64,000 bases of DNA, from positions 169,602 through 233,601 of the forward strand of contig NSIV01000002.1 in the NCBI GenBank assembly GCA_002633085.1, given 5' to 3'. The notes under the pieces were generated by a model, which worked only from the letters and a program-made list of their open reading frames with translations, had not been told where the DNA came from and searched no databases. Below, piece by piece: positions 1 through 8,487 of the stretch. Source of the DNA: Curvibacter sp. PD_MW3. GTDB taxonomy: Bacteria; Pseudomonadota; Gammaproteobacteria; Burkholderiales; Burkholderiaceae_C. Made by a program: the position numbers and the translations under genes. Positions within the stretch are counted from its first letter, which is position 1. Every line of letters starts with the position of its first letter.

Positions 1-2
1 AG

Positions 3-221
3 TCCAGTTTCGGTGGAGATGTTTCGACGATCTATCTGATACGCAAGGAGAACCTGACGGCACTGGCGAACGCGCTCGCGATCGGCTTCGGGGGCGATGC
101 TCCGAGCCTGGACAAACTCCCGCAGCAACTCACCGAGTTTCTCGATGTCCAGTCGCTCATCGATTGGCTGGTCAAAAACTCGGGCGTCCCCTTCGAAAAG
201 AGAGTTGATTTCGAGGTCTGA
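3..221 (+). CDS. C-terminal end of an unidentified protein (5' end outside window)
   Basis: An open frame runs from the window edge to a TGA at 219-221 and gives 72 residues ending in FEKRVDFEV. The stretch has a natural composition, with helical segments such as LTALANALAIGF and LPQQLTEFLDVQSLIDWL. It is read in frame 3 with no upstream stop, so it is the tail of a gene that starts to the left. I do not recognise the family from this tail. The gene is codirectional with sspB but separated from it by about 750 bp of repeat-rich non-coding DNA. A sspA-type cysteine desulfurase would be expected near here, but nothing in these residues shows one. Confidence 0.55.
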   Translation, partial: SSFGGDVSTIYLIRKENLTALANALAIGFGGDAPSLDKLPQQLTEFLDVQSLIDWLVKNSGVPFEKRVDFEV

Positions 222-264
222 GGCCTGTCTAGATTCGACCGCAAACCGAGCAAGGACCCTGCGG

Positions 265-298
265 GGTCAAGCCGTTCGTTTAAGCGAACAGCTTGACC
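265..298. repeat. 34-bp interrupted inverted repeat
   Basis: The arms GGTCAAGC (265-272) and GCTTGACC (291-298) are perfect complements. Inside them, GTTCG (274-278) pairs with CGAAC (285-289). A single C/A mismatch separates the two stem parts and the loop is six bases. No T-run follows, so it is not an obvious intrinsic terminator for the gene ending at 221. It could be a protein-binding site or a cruciform-forming element. The rest of 222-975 holds the palindromes listed separately and no convincing gene. Confidence 0.6.
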
Positions 299-309
299 TT
301 CAACCCAAC

Positions 310-608
310 CTTGGCTCGAGCCAAGACTGGCAACCCCTAAGGCTCAAACGTTCGTTCGGCTCTGCCCGTCAAAATCTTGGCTCGAGCCAAGATCTTGCAA
401 TCGACCCAAACCACGTCGGCCCGCGCCGCCCTAAACCTTGGCTCGAGCCAAGACTTTTCGTCCGAGCCTATCCAGTGGACCGGATAGAAGCCGAGGCCCC
501 GGATGTTCACGGCCTGTTCTGACAAGGCTAGGCCGGCGCGCGCTCCCTCGGCTTCGCCCTGTCGGTCGCTACGGATTCGCAGGCGCCACGAACTTGGCTC
601 GAGCCAAG
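310..608. repeat. Four copies of a 16-bp perfect palindrome upstream of sspB
   Basis: CTTGGCTCGAGCCAAG occurs at 310-325, 376-391, 437-452 and 593-608. Start-to-start distances are 66, 61 and 156 bp. The second copy extends to a 20-bp palindrome (ATCTTGG...CCAAGAT). Each copy contains CTCGAG at the centre and one CCA trinucleotide on each strand. The copies sit in a gene-free interval just upstream of the phosphorothioation genes. Perfect conservation of all 16 bases against unrelated flanks argues for a functional binding site or a small dispersed element rather than drift. Between 609 and 923 I see nothing further. Confidence 0.75.
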
Positions 609-923
609 AACTGAGGAATTGCCCGTATCGCCTATGACACAGTTTTTCTACCGCTGACTAAGGAGCCTGCCGCATCCGCGATCAGTGGCAAGTCCGTCGC
701 GCTACGTATGCGCTTTTGCGTGACGCGGGCGCCTTGCCCGAATATCACATGGTGGAATTCATGTATCTCGAAGTATGCTGAACCGCCATGATTGAACGGC
801 ATTTCCATGCAGCGCTCAGCCTAAGCGGCTCATTTTTTCTCTTAGGGCGAGCCCGGATTCTTATTTGAAATCATAGGGTTACGCCAACTATGGCGGCTCG
901 GCATACTCGCAGCCTAGAATCCA

Positions 924-943
924 CTGTGCAGACGTCTGCACAG
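924..943. promoter_or_regulatory. 20-bp perfect palindrome upstream of sspB (putative operator)
   Basis: CTGTGCAGACGTCTGCACAG is a perfect 20-bp palindrome ending 32 bp before the first possible sspB start. Its place directly in front of the sspBCD operon suggests an operator for a dimeric regulator. The WYL protein at 17520-18488 is one candidate, but no direct link can be shown from sequence. Confidence 0.5.
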
Positions 944-975
944 CCTCCACGGGACCCGGCCTCGGTCTACTGGCG

Positions 976-1929
976 ATGTTCTCCAGTAGAATCGATCGCA
1001 TGGGGAAAAACACATCATCCGAAGGCGCAACCGCCCACTTTTCAGGGCATGAGACGTTTCCTCTGCGCCAAATGTGGCTCAAAAAAGTCTACGACCGCGC
1101 CGATTCGTTCGACTACATCCAAAAGACCACCTTCACCAACGAAGACGCCATCGCCGAGTTCGGCGTCGGCAAGAACATGGTCGCATCGATCCGGCATTGG
1201 GCGCTCGCTTGCAACGTCATCACCGAAGAAGGAGCCCCCGCAGGCTCTTACGTGATCACCGACCACGCCAAGGCTGTTTTGGCTGACCAAGGGCTCGACC
1301 CCTACGCGGAGAACCCCACGACGGCTTGGTATGCGCATTGGTGGCTAGCAGGGCGCGGAAACCGCGCCACCACTTGGCGTTGGCTATTCAATTTCGTGAC
1401 TTCGCCGACCTTCTCGCGCGAGGATCTTGAAGCTCCCTTGGCCGAATACGCCCGCTCTCTGGATCCCAACCGAAAACTTTCGATGGCGACGATTTCGCGA
1501 GACATCGAGACTTGCATCCGAGGCTATGCCCCACGCTCGGCGGGAGGTTCGCCCGAGGACTATGCGGAGCCGATGCTTGGCGAATTGGGCCTGATCTATG
1601 AAGAGCGAAAGGGGCACTTCTCCTTTCGCAGGGGCCCCAAGCCCACCTTGCATGACGGCATGTTCGCCTATGCATTGATTGATTTTTGGAAAAACACCGC
1701 GCCGGGATTGAGCTCGTTGGCCTTCGAAGCGATCGCCTATGGCGAAGGCTCCCCGGGACGCGTATTCAAGCTGGACGAAGACTCGGTTGCAGAGCGGCTG
1801 CTGCGCCTCGAAGAGCTCACCCGAAAAGAGCTCTCATGGACAGACACCGCCGGTCTGCGCCAAGTCCACAGAAAAGGCGAGCTCACGCAGAAGCTCAGCG
1901 ACCGAATGATTGAAAAAGCATATGCCTGA
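976..1929 (+). CDS. sspB: SspB-like DUF4007 protein of DNA phosphorothioation
   Basis: This is a 317-residue protein with the DUF4007 hallmark near its N terminus (FSGHETFPLRQMWLKK, about residues 22-37), followed by the W-rich segment TAWYAHWWLAGRG. SspB of the SspABCD system is a DUF4007 protein described as a DNA nickase acting in single-strand phosphorothioate modification. The assignment is reinforced by the neighbours sspC and sspD, which follow with 8-bp overlaps. ATG codons at 976 and 1000 are both possible; neither has a strong Shine-Dalgarno sequence, and the family motif begins soon after the second. The palindrome at 924-943 lies just upstream and may control the operon. Confidence 0.85.
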   Translation: MFSSRIDRMGKNTSSEGATAHFSGHETFPLRQMWLKKVYDRADSFDYIQKTTFTNEDAIAEFGVGKNMVASIRHWALACNVITEEGAPAGSYVITDHAKAVLADQGLDPYAENPTTAWYAHWWLAGRGNRATTWRWLFNFVTSPTFSREDLEAPLAEYARSLDPNRKLSMATISRDIETCIRGYAPRSAGGSPEDYAEPMLGELGLIYEERKGHFSFRRGPKPTLHDGMFAYALIDFWKNTAPGLSSLAFEAIAYGEGSPGRVFKLDEDSVAERLLRLEELTRKELSWTDTAGLRQVHRKGELTQKLSDRMIEKAYA

Positions 1930-4900
1930 CCACGCAGACATCAAACTGTCGGATATGGTTCGGATATCGCGCCACTATCAACGCTCCATAAAGATCGATA
2001 TCGACTTGGGGAGGCATGACGCCCTCGATGGCTACATATGCCATGGGACTGCCCAAGCAGTCTTGCAGAGCATGTCCAAGCAACTCTTGGAGAGCAACCA
2101 ACGCGCATTCACTTGGACTGGCCCCTTCGGAGGCGGCAAGTCGTCGCTGGCGGTGGCTTTCGCGAGCGCTCTGAGCTCCGACAAGAGCCTGCGGCGCAAA
2201 GCTCGGGAGGCGCTTCAGCTCCATGGCATGCCCACGTTCGACAGCGCCCTGCCCTACAAAAACGGCTGGCTGACCATCCCAATCGTCGGCAAGCGCGGCA
2301 GCGTCATTGGCGAATTGTCGAGAGGCCTCCGCAAAGCATTGGGCTTCAACCATGATGGCCGAAAGGTCACGGGGGCCTCGCTGATCCATGAGATCTGCGA
2401 GTGCGCGGACAGCCGCAAGCACGACGGCGTCGTGATCATCATCGACGAGATGGGCAAGTTCCTGGAAGCCTCTGCCTTGGGCTCTGGGGACGATGTCTAC
2501 TTCTTTCAAGAGCTGGCAGAGGCCGCCGCCCGGACCTCTGGACGCGTCGTCGTCATTGGCATCCTCCATCAGTCTTTTGGCCAATACGCTGCGCGCCTAG
2601 GCATAGACACGCGCGACGATTGGGCCAAGATCCAAGGCCGCTTCTCGGACATTCCGCTGGTCGCCGCGAGCGACGAAGTGGTCGAGCTCATCGGCCGAGC
2701 GATCGAATCCGAGGACACCCCGCCCTGGATGGCTCCGGCGTGCGCCGCCATCGCCAACTCGATCAAGGCTCGACGGCCCGCAGTCGGAGATGGATTCGCG
2801 AAGGCATTGGAGGCCTGCTGGCCCCTGCACCCAGCCATGGCCGCATTGCTTGGCCCGATCTCAAAGAGGCAGTTCGGCCAAAACGAGCGAAGCACGTTTG
2901 GATTCTTGGCTTCGGTCGAACCTCATGGCTTTCGCGCCTACTTGGAAACGACAAGCAAGTTCGACTCGCCTTGGTATCGCCCCAACGACTATTGGGAATA
3001 CCTCAGGGCGAACTTGGAACCTGCAATCTTGGCGTCCAACGATGGACATCGCTGGGCTCAGGCTGTGGAAGCCGTCGAGCGCACAGAAGCCAAATCGGCC
3101 GATCCTCTGCATGTCGCTTTGATCAAGAACATCGCCGTCATCGACTTGTTCAGGAATGGGTCGGGACTTGCCGCCGAGACCGCGGTGCTCGAAGAGTTGG
3201 TGCATCCTGATTACCGCGCGAAAGTCGCAGACGCCCTCGAGCAACTCTCGAAGTGGCGGGTCGTTCTCTTCAAGAAGCACATCGGCGCATGGTCGGTCTT
3301 CGAAGGCTCCGACTTCGACATCGACAGTGCGACGAACCAAGCTCGCTCCACCATGCCTGGGGTGGACTTCGATCTCCTCGAGAGCCTGACCAATCTCTAC
3401 CCGGTGATAGCCAAGCGGCACTATCACCACACCGGCACCATGCGCTGGATGAACATGGCTCTGTGCCGCTTGGACGACGCTCCGAAGATCGCAGCCAAAT
3501 TCAAACCCAAGGGCGGCGAATTTGGCCTCTTCCTGCTAGCCTTGCCTGGTCCCGGCCCCAACAATAACGTCTCGCTTCGCAAGTGCCGCGAATACTCCTC
3601 TGTCGAGCCTTGGCCTATCGTGGTGGGACTTCCGCAAAACCATGCACGTATCGAGGAGCTTGGCGCGGAGCTGTTGGCTCTTCAAAGCGTCCAATCGCGG
3701 CACGAGCTCAATGGCGATCCAGTGGCTCGACGTGAAGTTCAGGCGCGCCTTTCTGCCGTCCGCGCGAACTTGGAGGATCAACTTCGCGAAGCCGTGGCCA
3801 ACGCCAAATGGGTGGCCGGAGATCAAGAATTTGAACGCGGCGCGAAGCTCTCGCCATTGGCCTCGGACTTTGCCGACGAGGTCTTCCAATGCGCGCCCGA
3901 GCTGTGGAGCGAGCTTGTAAACCGTGAGAACCCATCGAGCAACAGCGTGAAGGCGCGCAGGGATTTGCTCTACCGCATGCTCGCCAACGAGGAATCTGAG
4001 AATTTGGCTATCGAAGGCTATCCAGCCGAGCGAGGCCTCTACGCGACCTTGTTGGGCGGCGGCAGCGGTCCCGGACTTCACCGTAAAAACTCCCATGGCG
4101 TCTGGCGATTCATGGAGCCCGATGCCGAGCACGCGCCGACCTTCGTCAATCTGTGGAAAGCAACCCGCGACATGTTTGTCGACGCGAACACTCGCGTCAA
4201 TGTCAAGGATATCCATGACATGTGGGCCGCGCCTCCCTTCGGAGTCCGCAAAGGGGTCATGCCCGTGATCTTCACGGCATTCTTGATGGCGCACAAAGCC
4301 AACCTGGCCCTCTACAAGAACAACATCTTCATACCGCGCGTCGACGAGGCGGATCTCGACGAGTATCTGCAAGACCCATCGCACTTCTCGATGCGCTGGA
4401 TCGTCATCGACGAACAAAAGAGCAGCATCCTGGCTGGCATCGCCAAGATACTCTCGGAGGTAGGAGCGACGGCGAGCGCCCGAGACCCGCTCGAAGCCGC
4501 TCGAGGGCTTGTCGCTTTGGTTTTTGGATTGCCCGCATGGAGCCAACGCACTCACACGATCAGCGACGAAGCTAGGGCCGTGCGTGACACTTTGCTCAAG
4601 GCAAGCGACCCACACAAGGTGCTCTTCATCGACTTGGCCGCGCTCCTCGAAAACAAGAGCGGACAGACCTACGTCGAAGCGCTTCGCGGACCCATCATTG
4701 AAATCGCCGGAGCCTACGACGCTTTGCTCAACCGCATTCAGTCGACCATGCTTGAAGCCTTGGACGCTCCACACGGTCGGTGGGATCGGCTGCAAGCCCG
4801 AGCTCAGGCGGTGGCGGGGGTGACAGGAGACCTGCGGCAAGACGCGTTCGCCACGCGCCTGGCCAAGCATGATGGCAGCAAGGAGAGCATCGAAGGAATC

Positions 4901-5269
4901 CTGAGCTTGGCCGCCAACAAGCCTCCGCGAGACTGGAACGATCGAGACATCGACCATGCCTTGCTAGAAATCGCGCAGGCAGCTTTGAGATTCCGACAGA
5001 CCGAGGCTTTTGTGTCTGTGAAGGGTCGCCACCCCACCAGCGAGGCATTTGCTGTGGTGATTGGAGCCGGGGCTCAAACGCGCACTGTAGCCAGGTCTTT
5101 CTCCATCTCGGATAGCCATCGCCAAGAGGTCGAGTTGATGGCGGATCGCTTGGCCGAGACGCTCAAAGGCGAGGGATACAGCACCGATGTGCTGCTAGCC
5201 GCGCTTGCGAAGGCCGGCATGCGCCTCACCGTCGAAGAAGAAGCACGCAAGGAGAAGTCACATGGCTGA
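1922..5269 (+). CDS. sspC: SspC-like P-loop ATPase of DNA phosphorothioation
   Basis: This 1115-residue protein has a Walker A motif GPFGGGKSS at about residues 67-75 and a Walker B strand VIIIDEMGKF at about 171-180. A long, mainly alpha-helical region of unknown fold follows. In SspABCD systems the large ATPase SspC works with SspB and SspD in modification. The ATG at 1922 is preferred because it overlaps the sspB stop by 8 bp, exactly as sspD overlaps this gene; a TTG at 1910 is an in-frame alternative. The conserved overlap spacing indicates translational coupling of the three modification genes. Confidence 0.85.
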   Translation: MPDHADIKLSDMVRISRHYQRSIKIDIDLGRHDALDGYICHGTAQAVLQSMSKQLLESNQRAFTWTGPFGGGKSSLAVAFASALSSDKSLRRKAREALQLHGMPTFDSALPYKNGWLTIPIVGKRGSVIGELSRGLRKALGFNHDGRKVTGASLIHEICECADSRKHDGVVIIIDEMGKFLEASALGSGDDVYFFQELAEAAARTSGRVVVIGILHQSFGQYAARLGIDTRDDWAKIQGRFSDIPLVAASDEVVELIGRAIESEDTPPWMAPACAAIANSIKARRPAVGDGFAKALEACWPLHPAMAALLGPISKRQFGQNERSTFGFLASVEPHGFRAYLETTSKFDSPWYRPNDYWEYLRANLEPAILASNDGHRWAQAVEAVERTEAKSADPLHVALIKNIAVIDLFRNGSGLAAETAVLEELVHPDYRAKVADALEQLSKWRVVLFKKHIGAWSVFEGSDFDIDSATNQARSTMPGVDFDLLESLTNLYPVIAKRHYHHTGTMRWMNMALCRLDDAPKIAAKFKPKGGEFGLFLLALPGPGPNNNVSLRKCREYSSVEPWPIVVGLPQNHARIEELGAELLALQSVQSRHELNGDPVARREVQARLSAVRANLEDQLREAVANAKWVAGDQEFERGAKLSPLASDFADEVFQCAPELWSELVNRENPSSNSVKARRDLLYRMLANEESENLAIEGYPAERGLYATLLGGGSGPGLHRKNSHGVWRFMEPDAEHAPTFVNLWKATRDMFVDANTRVNVKDIHDMWAAPPFGVRKGVMPVIFTAFLMAHKANLALYKNNIFIPRVDEADLDEYLQDPSHFSMRWIVIDEQKSSILAGIAKILSEVGATASARDPLEAARGLVALVFGLPAWSQRTHTISDEARAVRDTLLKASDPHKVLFIDLAALLENKSGQTYVEALRGPIIEIAGAYDALLNRIQSTMLEALDAPHGRWDRLQARAQAVAGVTGDLRQDAFATRLAKHDGSKESIEGILSLAANKPPRDWNDRDIDHALLEIAQAALRFRQTEAFVSVKGRHPTSEAFAVVIGAGAQTRTVARSFSISDSHRQEVELMADRLAETLKGEGYSTDVLLAALAKAGMRLTVEEEARKEKSHG

Positions 5270-6101
5270 ACGGCATGTATTGGGCATTTCCGGTGGCAAG
5301 GACAGCGCGGCTCTTGCCGTCTATGTTCGGCAGCACTACCCCGACCTCGATGTCGATTACTTCTTCACCGACACCGGCAAAGAGCTCCCCGAAGTCTATG
5401 AGTTCCTTGGACGCCTCGAAGGCTTTCTAGGCAAGCCGATCGCCAGGCTGAACCCCCGGCGCGACTTTGACTTCTGGCTGCGTGAATACAACCATTTCCT
5501 GCCGTCGGCGCAGACTCGTTGGTGCACTCGCCAACTAAAGCTCGCCCCTTTCGAGGCTTGGATTCGACCCATGCTCGCCGCTGGCGACAAGGTCACCTCC
5601 TACGTGGCGATCCGCTCCGACGAGGAATATCGCGAGGGGTATACCTCCAAGCATGAGAACTTGACGGTCAAATTGCCTTTCCGCGAAGGCGGGATCGACA
5701 AACGCGGCGTGTTCGACATCCTCGACTCCTCAGGAGTCGGCATCCCGAAATACTACGACTGGCGCTCGCGCAGCGGCTGCACCTTCTGCTTCTTCCAGCA
5801 GAAGATCGAGTGGGTGCGATTGAAAGAGCGCCATCCCGAAGCCTTCGAGGAAGCGAAGCAATACGAGAAGAATGCCTTGGAGCATGGCTCGCCCTTCACA
5901 TGGACTCAGGGGGAGCCTCTGGGCGAACTTGAAAAGCCCGCCCGTGTGATCCAGATCGTCTCCGACTACGAACGCAGGAAGCAGCGCGAGCTAGCCAACA
6001 AGCCGGTGAACCCACTGCGTCCGATCGAGAACATCGAAGACCTCGACGATCTCTTCGGCGAAGATGAAGGCGGTGGCGCCTGCGTCGTATGCCACAAGTA
6101 A
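5262..6101 (+). CDS. sspD: SspD-like ATP pyrophosphatase (PAPS reductase family)
   Basis: This 279-residue protein of the adenine-nucleotide alpha-hydrolase/PAPS-reductase superfamily has the PP-loop SGGKDS at residues 10-15. Cysteines occur in WCTRQLK, in SGCTFCFF (about 170-175) and in the C-terminal CVVCHK, a pattern compatible with iron-sulfur binding as known for DndC. SspD (like DndC) activates DNA with ATP for sulfur transfer. The ATG at 5262 overlaps the sspC stop by 8 bp and has AAGGAG seven bases upstream. The gene ends 13 bp before the convergent sspE stop. It is the last plus-strand gene of the modification operon. Confidence 0.88.
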   Translation: MAERHVLGISGGKDSAALAVYVRQHYPDLDVDYFFTDTGKELPEVYEFLGRLEGFLGKPIARLNPRRDFDFWLREYNHFLPSAQTRWCTRQLKLAPFEAWIRPMLAAGDKVTSYVAIRSDEEYREGYTSKHENLTVKLPFREGGIDKRGVFDILDSSGVGIPKYYDWRSRSGCTFCFFQQKIEWVRLKERHPEAFEEAKQYEKNALEHGSPFTWTQGEPLGELEKPARVIQIVSDYERRKQRELANKPVNPLRPIENIEDLDDLFGEDEGGGACVVCHK

Positions 6102-6114
6102 ATTCGACTGTGAT

Positions 6115-8418
6115 TTAGATGGCAGGAAGACCTAGCCAGGGCGCAACTCTGTTCCACGAGAGCTCACAAATTCGCTTAGTTCGCCCTTCGACCAACTGCC
6201 GGTCCCACTGACCGTTAGTTGGAACACTCACTATGGACTCCATGTGATGCGAATAGGTTGAGTTTTGCAGGAGGTCCAAGGTATGCGGTTGCAATACAAC
6301 GCCAAGAGCAGCAGCCTCGGCGGCTAAGCTTTCGATTTTCTGGGGGTCCCTCTCCGCGAGATGTCGGTAGTAAACCGACTTCACCTTCCAAGGGCTCTTG
6401 CCAACAGAGCTGTTCACATCCCCAGGCAAGAGAGTCAAATTTCCGATCATTTGATAACGATCGTTTTCGTAGAGCTCCTCCCCCCACGTGTCTTGGCCTT
6501 TGGCAGGAGCAACGTGCTCAATTGTCTTGAAATCAGGCGAACTCCATATGCGCGCATCGATCATTGGACGGATTCCTGGCGTCCCAGGTTTCATCAAACC
6601 TTGGTTCAATGGATCGGGAATGGTGTCGTGAGCGCTCATGAATAGAGCAAATTTACACATCGGCTTGGCATAGTCATACCGGAGATTTTGCGTAGCGCGA
6701 GCCAACCATTGAGCTGGAACAGATAAGTCATCCAAAGCACGAGACAAATACTGCCGAAGTTGGGCGATATCAAGCACCTCCTGCCCATTTGTTGCAGACA
6801 TAGGCAAGATTTGATGGTCTGGATCGCCAACCTTCAGCAGTCGACGGTAAACATCATCTAGCCCTGAATTTGACTTCGCAGATCGCCAGATGAAGTAGAA
6901 CGCAGTAACCGCTTTGCATGCTTGGACGAACTCCTGCGCCGCAGCCACCGTGTTTTGCCTGAGCATCTGACCATAGAATCTGCTAAGAACAGAATTGGCC
7001 ATCTTATGGCCTGAGTCACGCAAGAACAAAACGCAAAACCCCGACACAGCCTTGTCGTCTTGAGCAACGTTTTCAAGCCCCGCGATTGCCAGGTTGTTGT
7101 TGGGCTCAAACCCGATCACAGAGTCCCAGTAAGTAGCGAGCTCGCCCATTTGCCGAATGAACTCCTCTCTTTCCGGAGCACCTGGCGCGGCACGAAGTCG
7201 ATCATTCAAATATCGCCGTTGCAAGCTGAATTGGGAAGACAGCGTATGTCCATTGTGGGAGAGCGCAAAGATTGTCAGAAATTCATCTGTCAGTTTGTTC
7301 TTCTTTGCAGATGGTCCAGTCTCTCCTACTAACTTATCGACCTTGCTGAAATACTTGTTTGAATCGGTGTCTTTGAAAAGCTTGCCCTCTTGCGCAAGAT
7401 AATTCACTACGAGAGGTTTGAACGTCTCGATCGCAGTCAGAGGCGTTCCCGAAGCATTTAGCGACTGGAACATATCGAAGGCCCACTCCTCCGATACTGG
7501 CTTGATCACTGTGAAGCAACACCGCTCTGTGAAGTAATGGATCAGTGCAAAAATCTGCACCAAACTGGAAACGACGGCTGCTTCCTTATCGAACGTAGCC
7601 GTAGGATCTGGCACGTGAACATGTAGTTCTGGCCTCGGATACGTCCATAGTGACTCCTCAGGAATCGCGCCGAGAATTTGCTTAGCCCTTGGATAATCAT
7701 TGTTGTCATTAGGGCCTGTTTCCTCAGCCTTTTTCAACCACTTTTCAATCTCTTTTACATTTCGCGCAACCCTTTTGTCAGTGGGCTTTGCGAGTTTTGA
7801 CAGAGAGCCATTGGAATAAGCTCGAATCGTTGCGGCAATGAAACTGGAAACGCCGGACTTGTAGTTATCTTCATCTGTTCCATCAAAAGTCCAACCATCA
7901 ACGGAGCCCCGGACGATGATGGGCTTCCTACTTGGATTTCCGCGTTTAATATCGACTGAAAACAGCTCCAGCAATAGATCCCGCTTGGAATCTATCTCAG
8001 TGCGCAACGAATCAAATTTCGCGTCGCCTGGCACACCAGCCCTGAGATCTAGAAGACTTCTAAGCAATACACAAGCCAGCAAGGCAATCGTAGAAATACG
8101 TTGCTGACCGTCGATGACATTGTCAATTCGAGTTGGGAGAGCTCGATCATCGCGAGGCTGAATATTCAACTTGGGACTGGACTCTTGAAAAAGAATGACC
8201 GTTCCCATGAAGTGAATTGCGCGATCTCGTGTGGCCTCTGGATCTTGAACCAATGACTTCACGCCATTGAAGATATCTTCCATGAGTTGTTCTACGTTCT
8301 CTGCCTCCCAGCTGTATTCACGTTGATAGAGCGGGATGTAATAGGCCACTCCTGGCTGCTGAAAAAATCCTGAGATTGGTTCGCTTGTGGGAGCGAATGC
8401 CTTGGAAATATCAATCAT
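6115..8418 (-). CDS. sspE: SspE-like DUF262/DUF1524 phosphorothioate-sensing nuclease
   Basis: This 767-residue protein has an N-terminal DUF262 domain with PLYQREYSW (about residues 29-37) and the nucleotide-handling motif IDGQQR (102-107). Its C-terminal DUF1524/HNH region carries IEHVAP (about 634) and NLTLLPGDVNSSVG. SspE proteins are reported to use GTP hydrolysis stimulated by phosphorothioates and to nick unmodified phage DNA. Related GmrSD type IV enzymes share the domains, but the sspBCD context favours SspE. It starts 69 bp downstream of sspH on the same strand with GGTGAG before the ATG, so it is probably the last gene of the minus-strand effector operon. It converges on sspD. Confidence 0.88.
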   Translation of the reverse strand: MIDISKAFAPTSEPISGFFQQPGVAYYIPLYQREYSWEAENVEQLMEDIFNGVKSLVQDPEATRDRAIHFMGTVILFQESSPKLNIQPRDDRALPTRIDNVIDGQQRISTIALLACVLLRSLLDLRAGVPGDAKFDSLRTEIDSKRDLLLELFSVDIKRGNPSRKPIIVRGSVDGWTFDGTDEDNYKSGVSSFIAATIRAYSNGSLSKLAKPTDKRVARNVKEIEKWLKKAEETGPNDNNDYPRAKQILGAIPEESLWTYPRPELHVHVPDPTATFDKEAAVVSSLVQIFALIHYFTERCCFTVIKPVSEEWAFDMFQSLNASGTPLTAIETFKPLVVNYLAQEGKLFKDTDSNKYFSKVDKLVGETGPSAKKNKLTDEFLTIFALSHNGHTLSSQFSLQRRYLNDRLRAAPGAPEREEFIRQMGELATYWDSVIGFEPNNNLAIAGLENVAQDDKAVSGFCVLFLRDSGHKMANSVLSRFYGQMLRQNTVAAAQEFVQACKAVTAFYFIWRSAKSNSGLDDVYRRLLKVGDPDHQILPMSATNGQEVLDIAQLRQYLSRALDDLSVPAQWLARATQNLRYDYAKPMCKFALFMSAHDTIPDPLNQGLMKPGTPGIRPMIDARIWSSPDFKTIEHVAPAKGQDTWGEELYENDRYQMIGNLTLLPGDVNSSVGKSPWKVKSVYYRHLAERDPQKIESLAAEAAALGVVLQPHTLDLLQNSTYSHHMESIVSVPTNGQWDRQLVEGRTKRICELSWNRVAPWLGLPAI

Positions 8419-8487
8419 CTTTTCTCACCCTGTTTTCAAAATCATTGCGGCGACTTACGGATGCGCGATGCTACCCCCGCCATTAAT

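Noticed and set aside
265-298. Inverted repeat considered as the terminator of the left partial gene
   Set aside because: The stem is strong, but no T-run follows on either strand.
310-608. Repeat array considered as a CRISPR
   Set aside because: Only four units, perfectly palindromic, with irregular spacing (61-156 bp) and no cas genes in the window.
3536-4957. Long open frame antisense to sspC (473 codons)
   Set aside because: The plus strand encodes a clear P-loop ATPase across the whole stretch. The antisense frame is open because of codon composition and has no motif or ribosome-binding site.
6115-8418. sspE considered as an independent GmrSD type IV enzyme
   Set aside because: The domains are shared, but the gene lies in the sspFGH operon opposite sspBCD, so SspE is the better reading. 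The alternative is noted in the entry.
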